Counted from the stretch's first letter, positions 5,976 through 12,995 are shown. The stretch is 17,465 bases of DNA from an uncultured Oscillospiraceae bacterium (GCA_910579485.1 CAJTVO010000071.1:1-17465), one strand, 5' to 3'. Translations and numbers: made by a program. The notes: generated by a model not told the origin, from the letters alone.

Positions 5976-7751
5976 ATGTATTATTCCAGCGGCAACTACG
6001 AGGCCTTTGCCCGTCCCCAGAAGCCCGAGGGCGTCAATCGCAAATCCGCCTATATCATCGGCACCGGCCTGGCGGCCCTCACCGCCGCCTGCTATCTGGT
6101 CCGGGACGGCCAGATGAAGGGCGAGCGCGTCCACATCTTCGAGAAGGACCCCACCCCCGGCGGGGCCTGCGACGGATGGAAGTTCGAGAACGTAGGCTAC
6201 GTCATGCGGGGCGGCCGGGAGATGGATAACCACTTCGAGGTCATGTGGGACCTGTTCCACTCCATCCCCTCCATTGAAACCGAGGGGGTCAGCGTTCTGG
6301 ACGAGTACTACTGGCTGAACAAGAAGGACCCCAACTACTCCCTCTGCCGCGCCACCGTGGACCGGGGCCGGGACGCCCACACCGACGGACAGTTCGCCGT
6401 CTCCGACAAGGCGGCCATGGAGATCATGAAGCTGTTCTTCACCCCGGACGAGGACCTGTACGACAAGCGCATCACCGACTTCTTCGACGGCGAGGTGCTG
6501 GACAGCAACTTCTGGCTCTACTGGCGCACCATGTTCGCCTTTGAGAACTGGCACAGCGCCCTGGAGATGAAGCGGTATATCAAGCGCTATATCCACCATA
6601 TCGGCGGCCTGCCCGACTTCAAGGCCCTGCGCTTCACCCGGTACAACCAGTATGAGTCCATGATCCTCCCCATGGTCAGGTATCTGGAGGACCACGGCGT
6701 CCAGTTCCACTACAACACCAAAGTGGTCAACGTGGAATTTGACATCCGCCCCGAGCGGAAGCTTGCCAGGCGCATCGAGCTGCTGCGGGAGGGCGGCCAG
6801 GATTTCGTGGACCTGACGGAGGACGATCTGGTCTTCATCACCAACGGCGGCTGTGTGGAGAACTCCTCCATGGGCAGTCAGAACACCCCCGCCCCCTACA
6901 ACACCGAGATCAAGCCCGGCGGCGGCTGGGACATGTGGCGGAAGATCGCCGCTCAGGACCCTGCCTTCGGCAACCCGGACAAGTTCTGCTATGACCCAGA
7001 GCAGACCAACTGGATGAGCGCCACTGTGGAGACCCTGGACCAGCGGATCATCCCCTATATTACCAATATCTGCAAGCGGGATCCCTTCTCCGGCGGCGTG
7101 GTCACCGGCGGCATCGTGACGGTGAAGGACTCCTCCTGGCTCCTCAGCTGGACCATCAACCGCCAGCCCCAGTTCCGGGCCCAGCCCAAGGATCACTGCC
7201 TGGTGTGGGTGTACGCCCTGTTCAGCGACGTGCCCGGCGACTACGTGAAGAAGCCCATGCGGGAGTGTACCGGCAAGGAGATCTGCATGGAGTGGCTGTA
7301 CCATCTGGGGGTGCCCGAGGACCAGATCGAGGAGCTGGCCTCCACCAGCGCCAACACGGTTCCCGTGATGATGCCCTATATCGACGCCTTCTTCATGCCC
7401 CGCAACGACACCGACCGGCCCAAAGTGGTGCCTGACGGCGCGGTGAACTTCGCCTTCGTTGGCCAGTTTGCCGAGACCGCCCGGGACACCATCTTCACCA
7501 CCGAATACTCCATGCGCACCGGCATGGAGGCGGTCTATACCCTCCTGAATGTGGACCGGGGCGTCCCCGAGGTCTGGGGCAGCACCTACGACGTCCGGGA
7601 TCTGCTGGACGCCACCGTAAAGCTCCGGGACGGCAAGGCCATCACGGAGATGGACCTGGGCCTGAAAGAAAAGCTGGTCCTCCACGAGGCTTTGAAGAAG
7701 CTGGCGGGCACTGATATCGAGAGGCTGCTGAAGGCGTACCGCGTCATCTGA
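5976..7751 (+). CDS. ohyA: oleate hydratase (myosin-cross-reactive antigen family, FAD-dependent)
   Basis: A 591-residue protein of the MCRA/oleate hydratase family, which adds water across the cis-9 double bond of oleic and related unsaturated fatty acids to give 10-hydroxy fatty acids. These peripheral-membrane FAD proteins use FAD structurally and detoxify host unsaturated fatty acids. The start MYYSSGNYEAFARPQKPEGV is highly typical. The dinucleotide-binding motif GTGLAAL is at 29-35, RGGREMDNHFE at 78-88 contains Glu82, and Tyr201 follows KR; these match the catalytic Glu82 and Tyr201 described for Staphylococcus aureus OhyA. RYNQYESMILPM (222-233) is another family block. The length (about 590) is normal. 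The ATG at 5976 is preferred because AAAGGA lies 8 nt upstream; the ATG at 5967 overlaps that site. It is the first gene of an apparent operon with a radical SAM enzyme and a VTT membrane protein. Confidence 0.97.
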   Translation: MYYSSGNYEAFARPQKPEGVNRKSAYIIGTGLAALTAACYLVRDGQMKGERVHIFEKDPTPGGACDGWKFENVGYVMRGGREMDNHFEVMWDLFHSIPSIETEGVSVLDEYYWLNKKDPNYSLCRATVDRGRDAHTDGQFAVSDKAAMEIMKLFFTPDEDLYDKRITDFFDGEVLDSNFWLYWRTMFAFENWHSALEMKRYIKRYIHHIGGLPDFKALRFTRYNQYESMILPMVRYLEDHGVQFHYNTKVVNVEFDIRPERKLARRIELLREGGQDFVDLTEDDLVFITNGGCVENSSMGSQNTPAPYNTEIKPGGGWDMWRKIAAQDPAFGNPDKFCYDPEQTNWMSATVETLDQRIIPYITNICKRDPFSGGVVTGGIVTVKDSSWLLSWTINRQPQFRAQPKDHCLVWVYALFSDVPGDYVKKPMRECTGKEICMEWLYHLGVPEDQIEELASTSANTVPVMMPYIDAFFMPRNDTDRPKVVPDGAVNFAFVGQFAETARDTIFTTEYSMRTGMEAVYTLLNVDRGVPEVWGSTYDVRDLLDATVKLRDGKAITEMDLGLKEKLVLHEALKKLAGTDIERLLKAYRVI

Positions 7752-7753
7752 CA

Positions 7754-7798
7754 GCCTGGCCCCTTCGGGGAGGCCGGACCTTTCCGGCAGAACCTGCC
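7754..7798 (+). other. clustered intercistronic hairpins between oleate hydratase and radical SAM gene
   Basis: The 83-nt gap contains CCCC-TTC-GGGG (7760-7770), GCCGGA-CCTT-TCCGGC (7773-7788) and GGCAG-AAC-CTGCC (7786-7798). The second and third share bases 7786-7788, so they are alternatives in RNA. No T tract follows. They may tune relative expression or mRNA decay within the operon. Confidence 0.5.
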
Positions 7799-7834
7799 AG
7801 ACAGAGAAAAACAGATAGAAAAAGGAGAAGCGCC

Positions 7835-9196
7835 ATGATTTCCAAAACCCTCACCACCCTCGGGCTGAAGACAGCCTTCCACTACATCGAGAAGGACCCC
7901 GAGAAGAACCTGCCCAAGCTGATGGAGTGGGTGGACAAGCTGGCGGGCACCGGGCCGGACAGCTTCGAGCCCCAGCGGGACGCCTTCCGCGCGGTCATCA
8001 GCGACCCCTCCAACAACATGTACCGGCTCATCATGAACATCTTCCGGGACGTGGACAACGACGTGCTGAAAGCCACCTTCCAGAACTTTTTCCTCAACGC
8101 CAACATCATCGGCTGGCCCATTCAGGAGAAATTCCGTGCGGAGTACAACTGCAACATCCCCTGGGCCATCCTCCTGGACCCCACCAGCGCGTGCAACCTC
8201 CATTGCACCGGCTGCTGGGCGGCGGAGTACGGCAACAAGCTGAACCTGACCTTCGACGAGATCGACTCCATCATCCGGCAGGGCAAGGCTCTGGGTGTCT
8301 ATATGTACATTTACACCGGCGGCGAGCCTCTGGTACGCAAAAAGGACCTGATTGCCCTGTGCGAGAAGCATTCGGACTGCCAGTTCCTCACCTTTACCAA
8401 CGCCACCCTTATTGACGAGGCCTTTGCGGACGATATGCTTCGTGTAAAGAACTTTATCCCTGCCATCAGTCTGGAGGGCTTTGAGGAGGCCACCGACGGC
8501 CGCCGCGGGGAGGGCGTCTATGAGAAGGTGCTGCGGGCCATGTCCATCCTCCGGGAGAAGAAGCTGCCCTTCGGCATCTCCGCCTGCTACACCAGTCAGA
8601 ATCTGGATTCCATCAGCTCGGACGAGTTTATGGACAAGCTGGTGGAGTGGGGCGCCAAGTTCATCTGGTACTTCCACTACATGCCCGTGGGCAACGACGC
8701 GGTCCCCGCCCTCCTGCCCAGCCCCCGGCAGCGGGAGGCCATGTACCGCCGCGTCCGGGAGATCCGCGCCGCCAAGCCCATCTTCGCCATGGACTTCCAG
8801 AACGACGGCGAGTACGTAGGCGGCTGCATCGCCGGCGGGCGGCGGTATCTCCACATCAACGCCAACGGCGACGTGGACCCCTGCGTGTTCATCCATTACT
8901 CCAACTGCAACATCCGGGAGACGTCCCTGCTGGACTGCCTGCGCTCCCCCCTCTTCATGGCCTACCATGACGGACAGCCCTTCAACGGCAACCACTTGCT
9001 CCCCTGCCCCATGCTGGAGAACCCGGAGCTGCTGCGGAAGATGGTCCGCGACACCGGGGCCCATTCCACGGACCTGCAGTCTCCCGAGACCGTGGACCAC
9101 CTGTGCGACAAGTGCGTCTCCTACGCCCAGTGCTGGAAGCCGGAGGCGGACCGCCTTTGGGCCTCCAGCCAGGCGGACAGGAAAGCGGCGGAATAG
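7835..9196 (+). CDS. radical SAM enzyme with SPASM-like C-terminal cysteine cluster
   Basis: A 453-residue radical S-adenosylmethionine enzyme. The cluster-binding CxxxCxxC is CNLHCTGC, with Cys120, Cys124 and Cys127, and the SAM-contacting GGEP is at 162-165. About 110 residues precede the core (1-108), longer than usual. The C-terminal part is cysteine-rich: Cys331 in GGCIAGG, Cys350 in NGDVDPC, Cys358, Cys391, then CDKCVSYAQC (Cys424, 427, 433). That pattern, with an I-N-A-N-G-D-V-D-P-C turn, is SPASM-like and should carry one or two extra iron-sulfur clusters. Such enzymes modify peptides, sugars or lipids; the substrate cannot be read from the sequence. No small precursor-peptide gene is seen beside it, while oleate hydratase upstream and a VTT membrane protein downstream make a lipid substrate worth testing. 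The ATG follows AAAAAGGAG with normal spacing. Confidence 0.93.
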   Translation: MISKTLTTLGLKTAFHYIEKDPEKNLPKLMEWVDKLAGTGPDSFEPQRDAFRAVISDPSNNMYRLIMNIFRDVDNDVLKATFQNFFLNANIIGWPIQEKFRAEYNCNIPWAILLDPTSACNLHCTGCWAAEYGNKLNLTFDEIDSIIRQGKALGVYMYIYTGGEPLVRKKDLIALCEKHSDCQFLTFTNATLIDEAFADDMLRVKNFIPAISLEGFEEATDGRRGEGVYEKVLRAMSILREKKLPFGISACYTSQNLDSISSDEFMDKLVEWGAKFIWYFHYMPVGNDAVPALLPSPRQREAMYRRVREIRAAKPIFAMDFQNDGEYVGGCIAGGRRYLHINANGDVDPCVFIHYSNCNIRETSLLDCLRSPLFMAYHDGQPFNGNHLLPCPMLENPELLRKMVRDTGAHSTDLQSPETVDHLCDKCVSYAQCWKPEADRLWASSQADRKAAE

Positions 9197-9219
9197 GTCA
9201 TACATATTTCAACGGCGGC

Positions 9220-9251
9220 TGCGGGGGCGGGCCATCCGGTCCGCCCCCGCA
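9220..9251 (+). other. strong intercistronic hairpin before the VTT gene
   Basis: TGCGGGGGCGG (9220-9230) pairs perfectly with CCGCCCCCGCA (9241-9251), and the centre adds three further pairs including one G-U around an ATCC loop. It ends 2 nt before the GGAGG of the next gene, with no T tract. It may act as an mRNA stability or processing element and could limit ribosome access to the VTT gene. Confidence 0.7.
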
Positions 9252-9263
9252 AAGGAGGAATCT

Positions 9264-9953
9264 ATGGCAAAACAGAACGGCGGTGACATCCTGCACTCCC
9301 GGGCGTATAAGATCATCCTGCTGTGCGTCTGGCTGGTGATCCTGACGGTCTGCCTTGTGAACCGGGACCGGTTTTCCGTGGACGGCGTACTCCATTACTC
9401 CCCCCGGAATCCCCTGACGGCCGTCCTGTTCATGCTGTTCCTGTTCGCGCTGAAGAGCCTCAGCGTCTTCATTTTCAGCGGCATCCTCTTCGCGGCCAGC
9501 GGCATCCTGTTCCCCCTTCCGGCGGCCATCGCCGTGAACGTGCTGGGGGCGGCGGTGATGGTCTCCCTGCCCTACTGGCTGGGCCGGAAGCTGGGAAAAG
9601 ACGCTGCGGACGGCATCCTGGAGAAGTACCCCAAGGCGGCGGCCCTTCGCCGGATGCGCACAGGCCGGGAGCTGCCCCTGTCCTTCATCACCCGGGCCAT
9701 CAACATCCTCCCCAGCGACATCCTGAGCCTCTACATGGGAGCCACGGGGATCAACTACCCCAGGTACCTGACCGGGAGCCTCCTGGGAATGGCCCTCTCC
9801 CTCGTCACCTTCCCCATCATGGGCATGAACATCACCGAACCCGCCTCCCCCTGGTTCTGGGCCTCCATCGTGATCCAGATACTGGTCAGCGTATTCTTCA
9901 TCGGCGGGTACTGGCTCTGCTACCGCAAAAAGCGGAGAGAGGAAGAGCATTAG
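9264..9953 (+). CDS. VTT-domain (TVP38/TMEM64, DedA-like) integral membrane protein
   Basis: A 229-residue multi-pass membrane protein of the SNARE-associated/VTT superfamily. Hydrophobic segments are visible at about 16-32, 48-68, 70-98 (a long re-entrant-like stretch with GILFAASGILFPLP), 165-185 and 198-218. The family core FITRAINILPSDILSLYMGATGI, a run with the usual Arg, Pro and Gly positions, lies in the middle, preceded by a GRKLGKD loop. The tail is short and basic-acidic (RKKRREEEH). Members of this superfamily include lipid scramblases and undecaprenyl-phosphate or phospholipid flippases; a lipid-transport role here is inferred. The start is set by GGAGG 6 nt upstream of the ATG at 9264. 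It is third in the oleate hydratase operon, 67 nt after the radical SAM gene. Confidence 0.93.
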   Translation: MAKQNGGDILHSRAYKIILLCVWLVILTVCLVNRDRFSVDGVLHYSPRNPLTAVLFMLFLFALKSLSVFIFSGILFAASGILFPLPAAIAVNVLGAAVMVSLPYWLGRKLGKDAADGILEKYPKAAALRRMRTGRELPLSFITRAINILPSDILSLYMGATGINYPRYLTGSLLGMALSLVTFPIMGMNITEPASPWFWASIVIQILVSVFFIGGYWLCYRKKRREEEH

Positions 9954-10040
9954 AGCTTATCGCCCAGAGCCTCATTGGGCAAAAAATCCCCTCGCCATCC
10001 CCCGCCGGTATCGCCTGCTGTCCGGCGCTTTCCAATACGG

Positions 10041-10069
10041 TTGACAGCTGCTCGCGTTTGTGATAAACT
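10041..10069 (+). promoter_or_regulatory. promoter of the GNAT acetyltransferase gene
   Basis: TTGACA (10041-10046), a 17-nt spacer ending in TGA, and TAAACT (10064-10069) make a consensus -35 with an extended -10, 50 nt upstream of the ATG. The rest of the 165-nt gap after the VTT gene shows only a weak 5-bp hairpin and no clear terminator. Confidence 0.75.
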
Positions 10070-10118
10070 CAAGCCAAACTGATAGAACAAATCGAGACAG
10101 TAAAGGAGCTCGTCGAGT

Positions 10119-10643
10119 ATGATAGAGCTAAAAAAGCTATCCGCAGATGACGGAATGGACGTATATACCATGCTGCAGGAAATTCCCAAAGAAGAAAACG
10201 GGTTAGTGAACAGCGCCAATGGATTGTCCTTTGCGGAATACAAAGACTGGTTGCAGAAGAAATATGCGGAATCCCAGCAGACGGGTCTTGTGGACGGTTG
10301 GAAGGTACCGTCTACTACATATTGGCTTTATGTAGACGGGAGACCGGCCGGATTTGGGGCGATACGGCATTTCCTCACAGATGCGCTTCGTGAAGCCGGT
10401 GGAAATATAGGGTATGGAATAGCCCCCGCGTACCGCAGGAAAGGATACGGAAAGAAGCTCCTTGGGCTTTTGCTTGAGGAAGCCTGCCGCCTTGGGATAG
10501 ACCGCGCGCTCGTTACGATCCACGCGGACAATGCCGCCTCAAAGGCGGTAGCGCTTGCAAACGGCGGGGTGATCTCCGATCAGACGGAGGAACGCGTCTA
10601 TGTCTGGATAGACACTGCACAGAAAAACGGGTTCTGCATCTGA
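10119..10643 (+). CDS. GNAT-family N-acetyltransferase
   Basis: A 174-residue acetyltransferase of the GNAT superfamily, transferring an acetyl group from acetyl-CoA to an unknown amine. Motif A, the CoA pyrophosphate loop, is RRKGYGKKLL (about residues 106-115) after the beta-strand GGNIGYGIAPAY; the following LVTIHADNAASKAVALANGG (138-157) is the typical motif B region. The N-terminal 60 residues contain WLQKKY and a WKVPSTTYWLYVDG strand pair that positions the substrate. AAAGGAG lies 10 nt before the ATG. The gene has its own promoter and terminator and is visibly more AT-rich, with AAA, GAA and ATA codons, than pyrG or the oleate hydratase operon, which hints at separate acquisition (inference). 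The substrate is not predictable. Confidence 0.93.
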   Translation: MIELKKLSADDGMDVYTMLQEIPKEENGLVNSANGLSFAEYKDWLQKKYAESQQTGLVDGWKVPSTTYWLYVDGRPAGFGAIRHFLTDALREAGGNIGYGIAPAYRRKGYGKKLLGLLLEEACRLGIDRALVTIHADNAASKAVALANGGVISDQTEERVYVWIDTAQKNGFCI

Positions 10644-10670
10644 TGAGATGATCCTGTCAAATAGCAATTA

Positions 10671-10703
10671 AAGGGGGAGTTTCACCAACTGAAACTCCCC
10701 CTT
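10671..10703 (+). terminator. terminator hairpin after the GNAT gene, shared by convergent genes
   Basis: AAGGGGGAGTTTCA (10671-10684) and TGAAACTCCCCCTT (10690-10703) form a perfect 14-bp stem with a 5-nt loop, 27 nt past the GNAT stop. It lies between the GNAT gene and the oppositely oriented SprA-like gene that ends at 10748, so it can serve both. The T tract is weak on both strands. Confidence 0.75.
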
Positions 10704-10747
10704 GCTGTGCATTCTCCCGCTTTATTTTTGATGCCGCTCCGCAGCTC

Positions 10748-11482
10748 TCAGCCGAACACGGAGAAGCCCTTCTGCACGGCCTGCTGTTCCGCCTCCTGGG
10801 CGGGATCGGGCTGAGGCTCCTTCTCCGCCGCAGTAACGGTCCGGGTCGTGCCGCCGGAAATATACACCTTTCCGCATTCCGGACAAATGTCCGAGTGCAG
10901 CGTCACCGACTGGCTGACCACCCGCCGGTCCTCCCGCTGGGCCTTGGCCTGCTCCCGGACCACATGCTCATTCTCATGCCCCCGCACGGCGGAAGCCGCC
11001 TGCTCCGGCGCAATGTTGGTGGCCGTCTGGAAGGATACGCCCATATCGTCGGACTCGTCCTGATACTTCCGCTCCTCGCAGGTCTGGCACTTGCCTTCCT
11101 CCGCAGCGGCCTGTGCGCCCTCCGCGCCCACCTTCAAATCGTTCCCATCCTGGCTCTTCTGCCGGACCTCTTCCGGAGCGTTCTCCTTGTAGGGAGTGAT
11201 CCGCATCCGCACAGCCATTTCCGCCGGGTCGGCCCCCTCCCGGAGGGCGGGGCCCAGACGCACGGGCTGGCTCTCCTCACCGTCTGCCGCCCGAACGGGA
11301 GCCACCGGCTGTACCGGCGTCTCAGGAGAAGCGGAGCGCCGCGCGGCCCAGAGGGCAGGAGTCCCCTGCGCCTGCTTCGCGCCTTCCGCGTCCTGCGCGC
11401 CCCGGGCCTGCGCGGCGGAATGAGGGCCATACGCGCCATATACATTGTAGTAAGCGTTCATACCGGAAACCGCGCCCACCAT
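10748..11482 (-). CDS. SprA-like putative zinc metalloprotease
   Basis: A 244-residue protein whose C-terminal half resembles the SprA-related metalloprotease-like family common in clostridia. The zinc-binding HExxH is HENEH at residues 169-173, preceded by ISPE-like IAPEQAASAVRG. It is flanked by two cysteine pairs, CQTC at 132-135 followed by ERKYQDESDD, and CPEC at 200-203 followed by GKVYISGGTT, which may form a structural metal site. The N-terminal 110 residues are Ala/Gln/Pro-rich and low in complexity. There is no signal peptide. The ATG at 11482 is chosen because GAGGTG lies 6 nt upstream; longer in-frame starts at 11527 and 11539 are rejected because the -10 of the gene's own promoter is at 11516-11521. 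Protease activity is a family-based inference. It is transcribed divergently from the MFS gene. Confidence 0.85.
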   Translation of the reverse strand: MVGAVSGMNAYYNVYGAYGPHSAAQARGAQDAEGAKQAQGTPALWAARRSASPETPVQPVAPVRAADGEESQPVRLGPALREGADPAEMAVRMRITPYKENAPEEVRQKSQDGNDLKVGAEGAQAAAEEGKCQTCEERKYQDESDDMGVSFQTATNIAPEQAASAVRGHENEHVVREQAKAQREDRRVVSQSVTLHSDICPECGKVYISGGTTRTVTAAEKEPQPDPAQEAEQQAVQKGFSVFG

Positions 11483-11515
11483 ATCCATCACCTCATTGAA
11501 AATATTTCTATGCAA

Positions 11516-11544
11516 ATCATACCACATATTCCCCGCCAAGGCAA
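11516..11544 (-). promoter_or_regulatory. promoter of the SprA-like gene
   Basis: On the minus strand TTGCCT (11539-11544), a 17-nt spacer ending in TGG, and TATGAT (11516-11521) form a good housekeeping promoter with an extended -10, 34 nt before the chosen ATG. Confidence 0.75.
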
Positions 11545-11549
11545 CCCCC

Positions 11550-11578
11550 TTGACAGGATTTTGCGGCGGTGCTATACT
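11550..11578 (+). promoter_or_regulatory. promoter of the leader peptide/MFS transcript
   Basis: TTGACA (11550-11555), a 17-nt spacer and TATACT (11573-11578) give a strong promoter about 190 nt upstream of the MFS start. Its -35 box is only 5 nt from the -35 box of the divergent promoter, so the two face away from a shared 5-nt centre. Confidence 0.85.
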
Positions 11579-11609
11579 GTTCCCATCTTATGAAGGGAGG
11601 GCGCAAAGG

Positions 11610-11696
11610 ATGCGGTGGGCACAGAATGGTCTGGTTCTGCATTTTCTCGGCTGCGAGAAAGCCGTCCACGGGATCAGTGCGCCCTTTTTCAGATGA
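11610..11696 (+). CDS. putative 28-residue leader peptide upstream of the MFS exporter
   Basis: A 28-codon ORF starts about 25 nt into the predicted transcript with GGGAGG 9 nt upstream of its ATG. The peptide begins MRWAQNGLVLHFLGCEKAVH and ends ISAPFFR. The DNA holds features expected of a regulatory leader: a TTTCTCG/CGAGAAA hairpin inside the ORF (11643-11660), and AGGGCGC over its ribosome binding site (11598-11604) complementary to GCGCCCT near its end (11680-11686), followed by a T run. The MFS gene starts 71 nt later. This layout is like ribosome-mediated attenuation of antibiotic resistance genes. That it is translated and regulatory is inferred. Confidence 0.55.
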   Translation: MRWAQNGLVLHFLGCEKAVHGISAPFFR

Positions 11697-11726
11697 CGGG
11701 AAGCCAAACTGAAACTGGCCGCGCGG

Positions 11727-11754
11727 TCCTTTTCTTACTGTAAAAAAGAAAGGA
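11727..11754 (+). promoter_or_regulatory. hairpin sequestering the MFS Shine-Dalgarno
   Basis: TCCTTT (11727-11732) pairs with AAAGGA (11749-11754), and after one bulged T, CTT (11734-11736) pairs with AAG (11746-11748). AAAGGA is the only plausible ribosome binding site for the ATG at 11768, 13 nt away, so the hairpin would hold it closed unless disrupted. Confidence 0.5.
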
Positions 11755-11767
11755 TGGCGCTATTTTT

Positions 11768-12877
11768 ATGCCTAAAAGTCAAAAACATTTATCTCTCCCC
11801 CGGCAGAAGAGGGCGCTGCTGGCCCTGGAATGGGCGGTAGGGTTCCAGCCTGCGGGAAGCATTTGGGTGCTGCTGCTGGCCGCCCGGGGATGGTCCCTGG
11901 TAGAGATCGGCCTGGCGGAGGGGCTCTTCCATGTGGTGAGCCTGTGCTGCGAGCTGCCCTCGGGACTGCTGGCGGACGTGCTGGGCCGCAGGCGGACCCT
12001 GGCGGCCAGCCAGGGGATGTTCTTCCTCTCCGCCCTGCTGATGATCGTCGGGAATAGCCCATGGGGGGTATACCTCTCCCTGGCGGTCCTGGCCATGGCC
12101 TATAACCTCGAATCCGGCACCCGTGAGGCCATCACCTATGAGTCCATGCTGGAAGCCGGACGGGAGGATGCCTATTTGAAATTTTCCTCCCTGCAAAACG
12201 GGGTCTACCGGTTCAGCAGCAGCGGAGCCATGTTGCTGGCGGGCGCCACGGTCCTGCTGGGCTGGCGGACAGCGTATCTGCTGGATGCTGGCATCGCCCT
12301 GCTGGGCCTGGGGGCGGTGCTGTGCCTGAAGGAACCGGAGCGCCCTGGCCGGAAGGAGCCCGTCCGCCGGTCCCTGTCCGCCGCCCTGGCGGAGACGGTC
12401 CGGGGGGCGTGGACGCTCCTGCGGACCGACCGTACAGCGGTGTGCATCATGCTGGTCAACGCCCTGGCGGGAGCCTGCGCGACCTTGACCCGGTTCTTCC
12501 TCCAGCAGCGGGTGGAGGCGGCGGTGACGGTGCCCGCGCTGCTGGGTCCGGCCCTGTTCGTGCTGGGGCTGGGAGGCGGTCTGGCGGGACTGCTGGCGGT
12601 GCGGCTGGACCGGCTGGCCTACGGACGGGCGGCCCTGCTCACCGGGGCGGGGGTAGCGGTGTGCGCCTTCTTCGCCCGGGGGACGTTCCTGCCGGTGCTG
12701 ATAGCCTCCGGGCTGGCGGCGGGACTGCTGGATGATGCCCTCCAGCTGGTCAGCGACAAGCGGCTCAACGACCGTTTTCCCTCCGCCCAGCGGGCAACGC
12801 TGGTCAGCGTGTCCTCCATGACCTTCTCCCTGTTCATGATCCCCCTGTCGCCGCTGTTCGGGATGTTCTTTTCTTAG
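11768..12877 (+). CDS. major facilitator superfamily transporter (drug efflux type)
   Basis: A 369-residue MFS membrane protein with about 11-12 hydrophobic segments. The family motif A between helices 2 and 3 is GLLADVLGRRRTL at 66-78. A central basic loop around residues 185-205 (KEPERPGRKEPVRRSL) separates the two halves, and the C-terminus ends within the last helix (LFGMFFS). It is somewhat shorter than typical drug exporters (about 390-420), with a short N-terminal tail (SQKHLSLPRQKR). The family exports diverse small molecules by proton antiport; the substrate is not evident. It has a long leader with a short ORF and an RBS-blocking hairpin, suggesting induction by something that affects translation. 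Its ribosome binding site is at the long end of normal spacing. The next feature downstream is the parS site, and no separate terminator with a T tract is seen on this strand. Confidence 0.93.
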   Translation: MPKSQKHLSLPRQKRALLALEWAVGFQPAGSIWVLLLAARGWSLVEIGLAEGLFHVVSLCCELPSGLLADVLGRRRTLAASQGMFFLSALLMIVGNSPWGVYLSLAVLAMAYNLESGTREAITYESMLEAGREDAYLKFSSLQNGVYRFSSSGAMLLAGATVLLGWRTAYLLDAGIALLGLGAVLCLKEPERPGRKEPVRRSLSAALAETVRGAWTLLRTDRTAVCIMLVNALAGACATLTRFFLQQRVEAAVTVPALLGPALFVLGLGGGLAGLLAVRLDRLAYGRAALLTGAGVAVCAFFARGTFLPVLIASGLAAGLLDDALQLVSDKRLNDRFPSAQRATLVSVSSMTFSLFMIPLSPLFGMFFS

Positions 12878-12886
12878 AAGAACGAA

Positions 12887-12902
12887 TGTTTCACGTGAAA
12901 CA
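12887..12902. other. parS: parS centromere site (ParB/Spo0J binding)
   Basis: TGTTTCACGTGAAACA is a perfect 16-bp palindrome identical to the bacterial parS consensus bound by ParB/Spo0J, and flanking AA and TT extend it to a 20-bp palindrome (12885-12904). It lies in the 143-nt gap between the MFS gene and pgi. Chromosomal parS sites cluster near the replication origin, so this locus is probably origin-proximal (inference). parA and parB are not in the window. Confidence 0.9.
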
Positions 12903-12962
12903 TTTTCAGAAAACCGTATCGCCGAACCTCCCTCCACCAAAGACTTCATAAAAGGGATAAGA

Positions 12963-12995
12963 AAGAGCCTGGAAGCATCTTGCCTCCAGACTCTT
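12963..12995 (-). terminator. terminator of pgi
   Basis: On the minus strand AAGAGTCTGGA pairs with TCCAGGCTCTT (11 bp including one T-G wobble) around an 11-nt loop, and is followed by TCTTATCCCTTTT. It starts 25 nt past the pgi stop. On the plus strand it may also stop MFS transcripts, though the wobble becomes a C/A mismatch there. Confidence 0.7.

Noticed and set aside
4212..7685. A very long open frame (about 1157 codons) on the minus strand across pyrG and oleate hydratase
   Set aside because: It is antisense to two unmistakable enzymes, has low-complexity His/Gly/Val-rich composition and no ribosome binding site. It is a by-product of strong GC bias at third codon positions.
7586..9205. 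A 539-codon minus-strand open frame opposite the radical SAM gene
   Set aside because: It mirrors the codon bias of the sense gene, has no motifs and overlaps the cluster-binding coding region completely.
9954..10040. A possible terminator or gene remnant after the VTT gene
   Set aside because: Only a 5-bp GCCCA/TGGGC stem followed by A residues is present on the plus strand, and no coding pattern was recognised.
11591..11710. An alternative leader ORF starting at 11590 in another frame
   Set aside because: It lacks a ribosome binding site; the GGGAGG falls inside it and is correctly placed for the ORF at 11610 instead.
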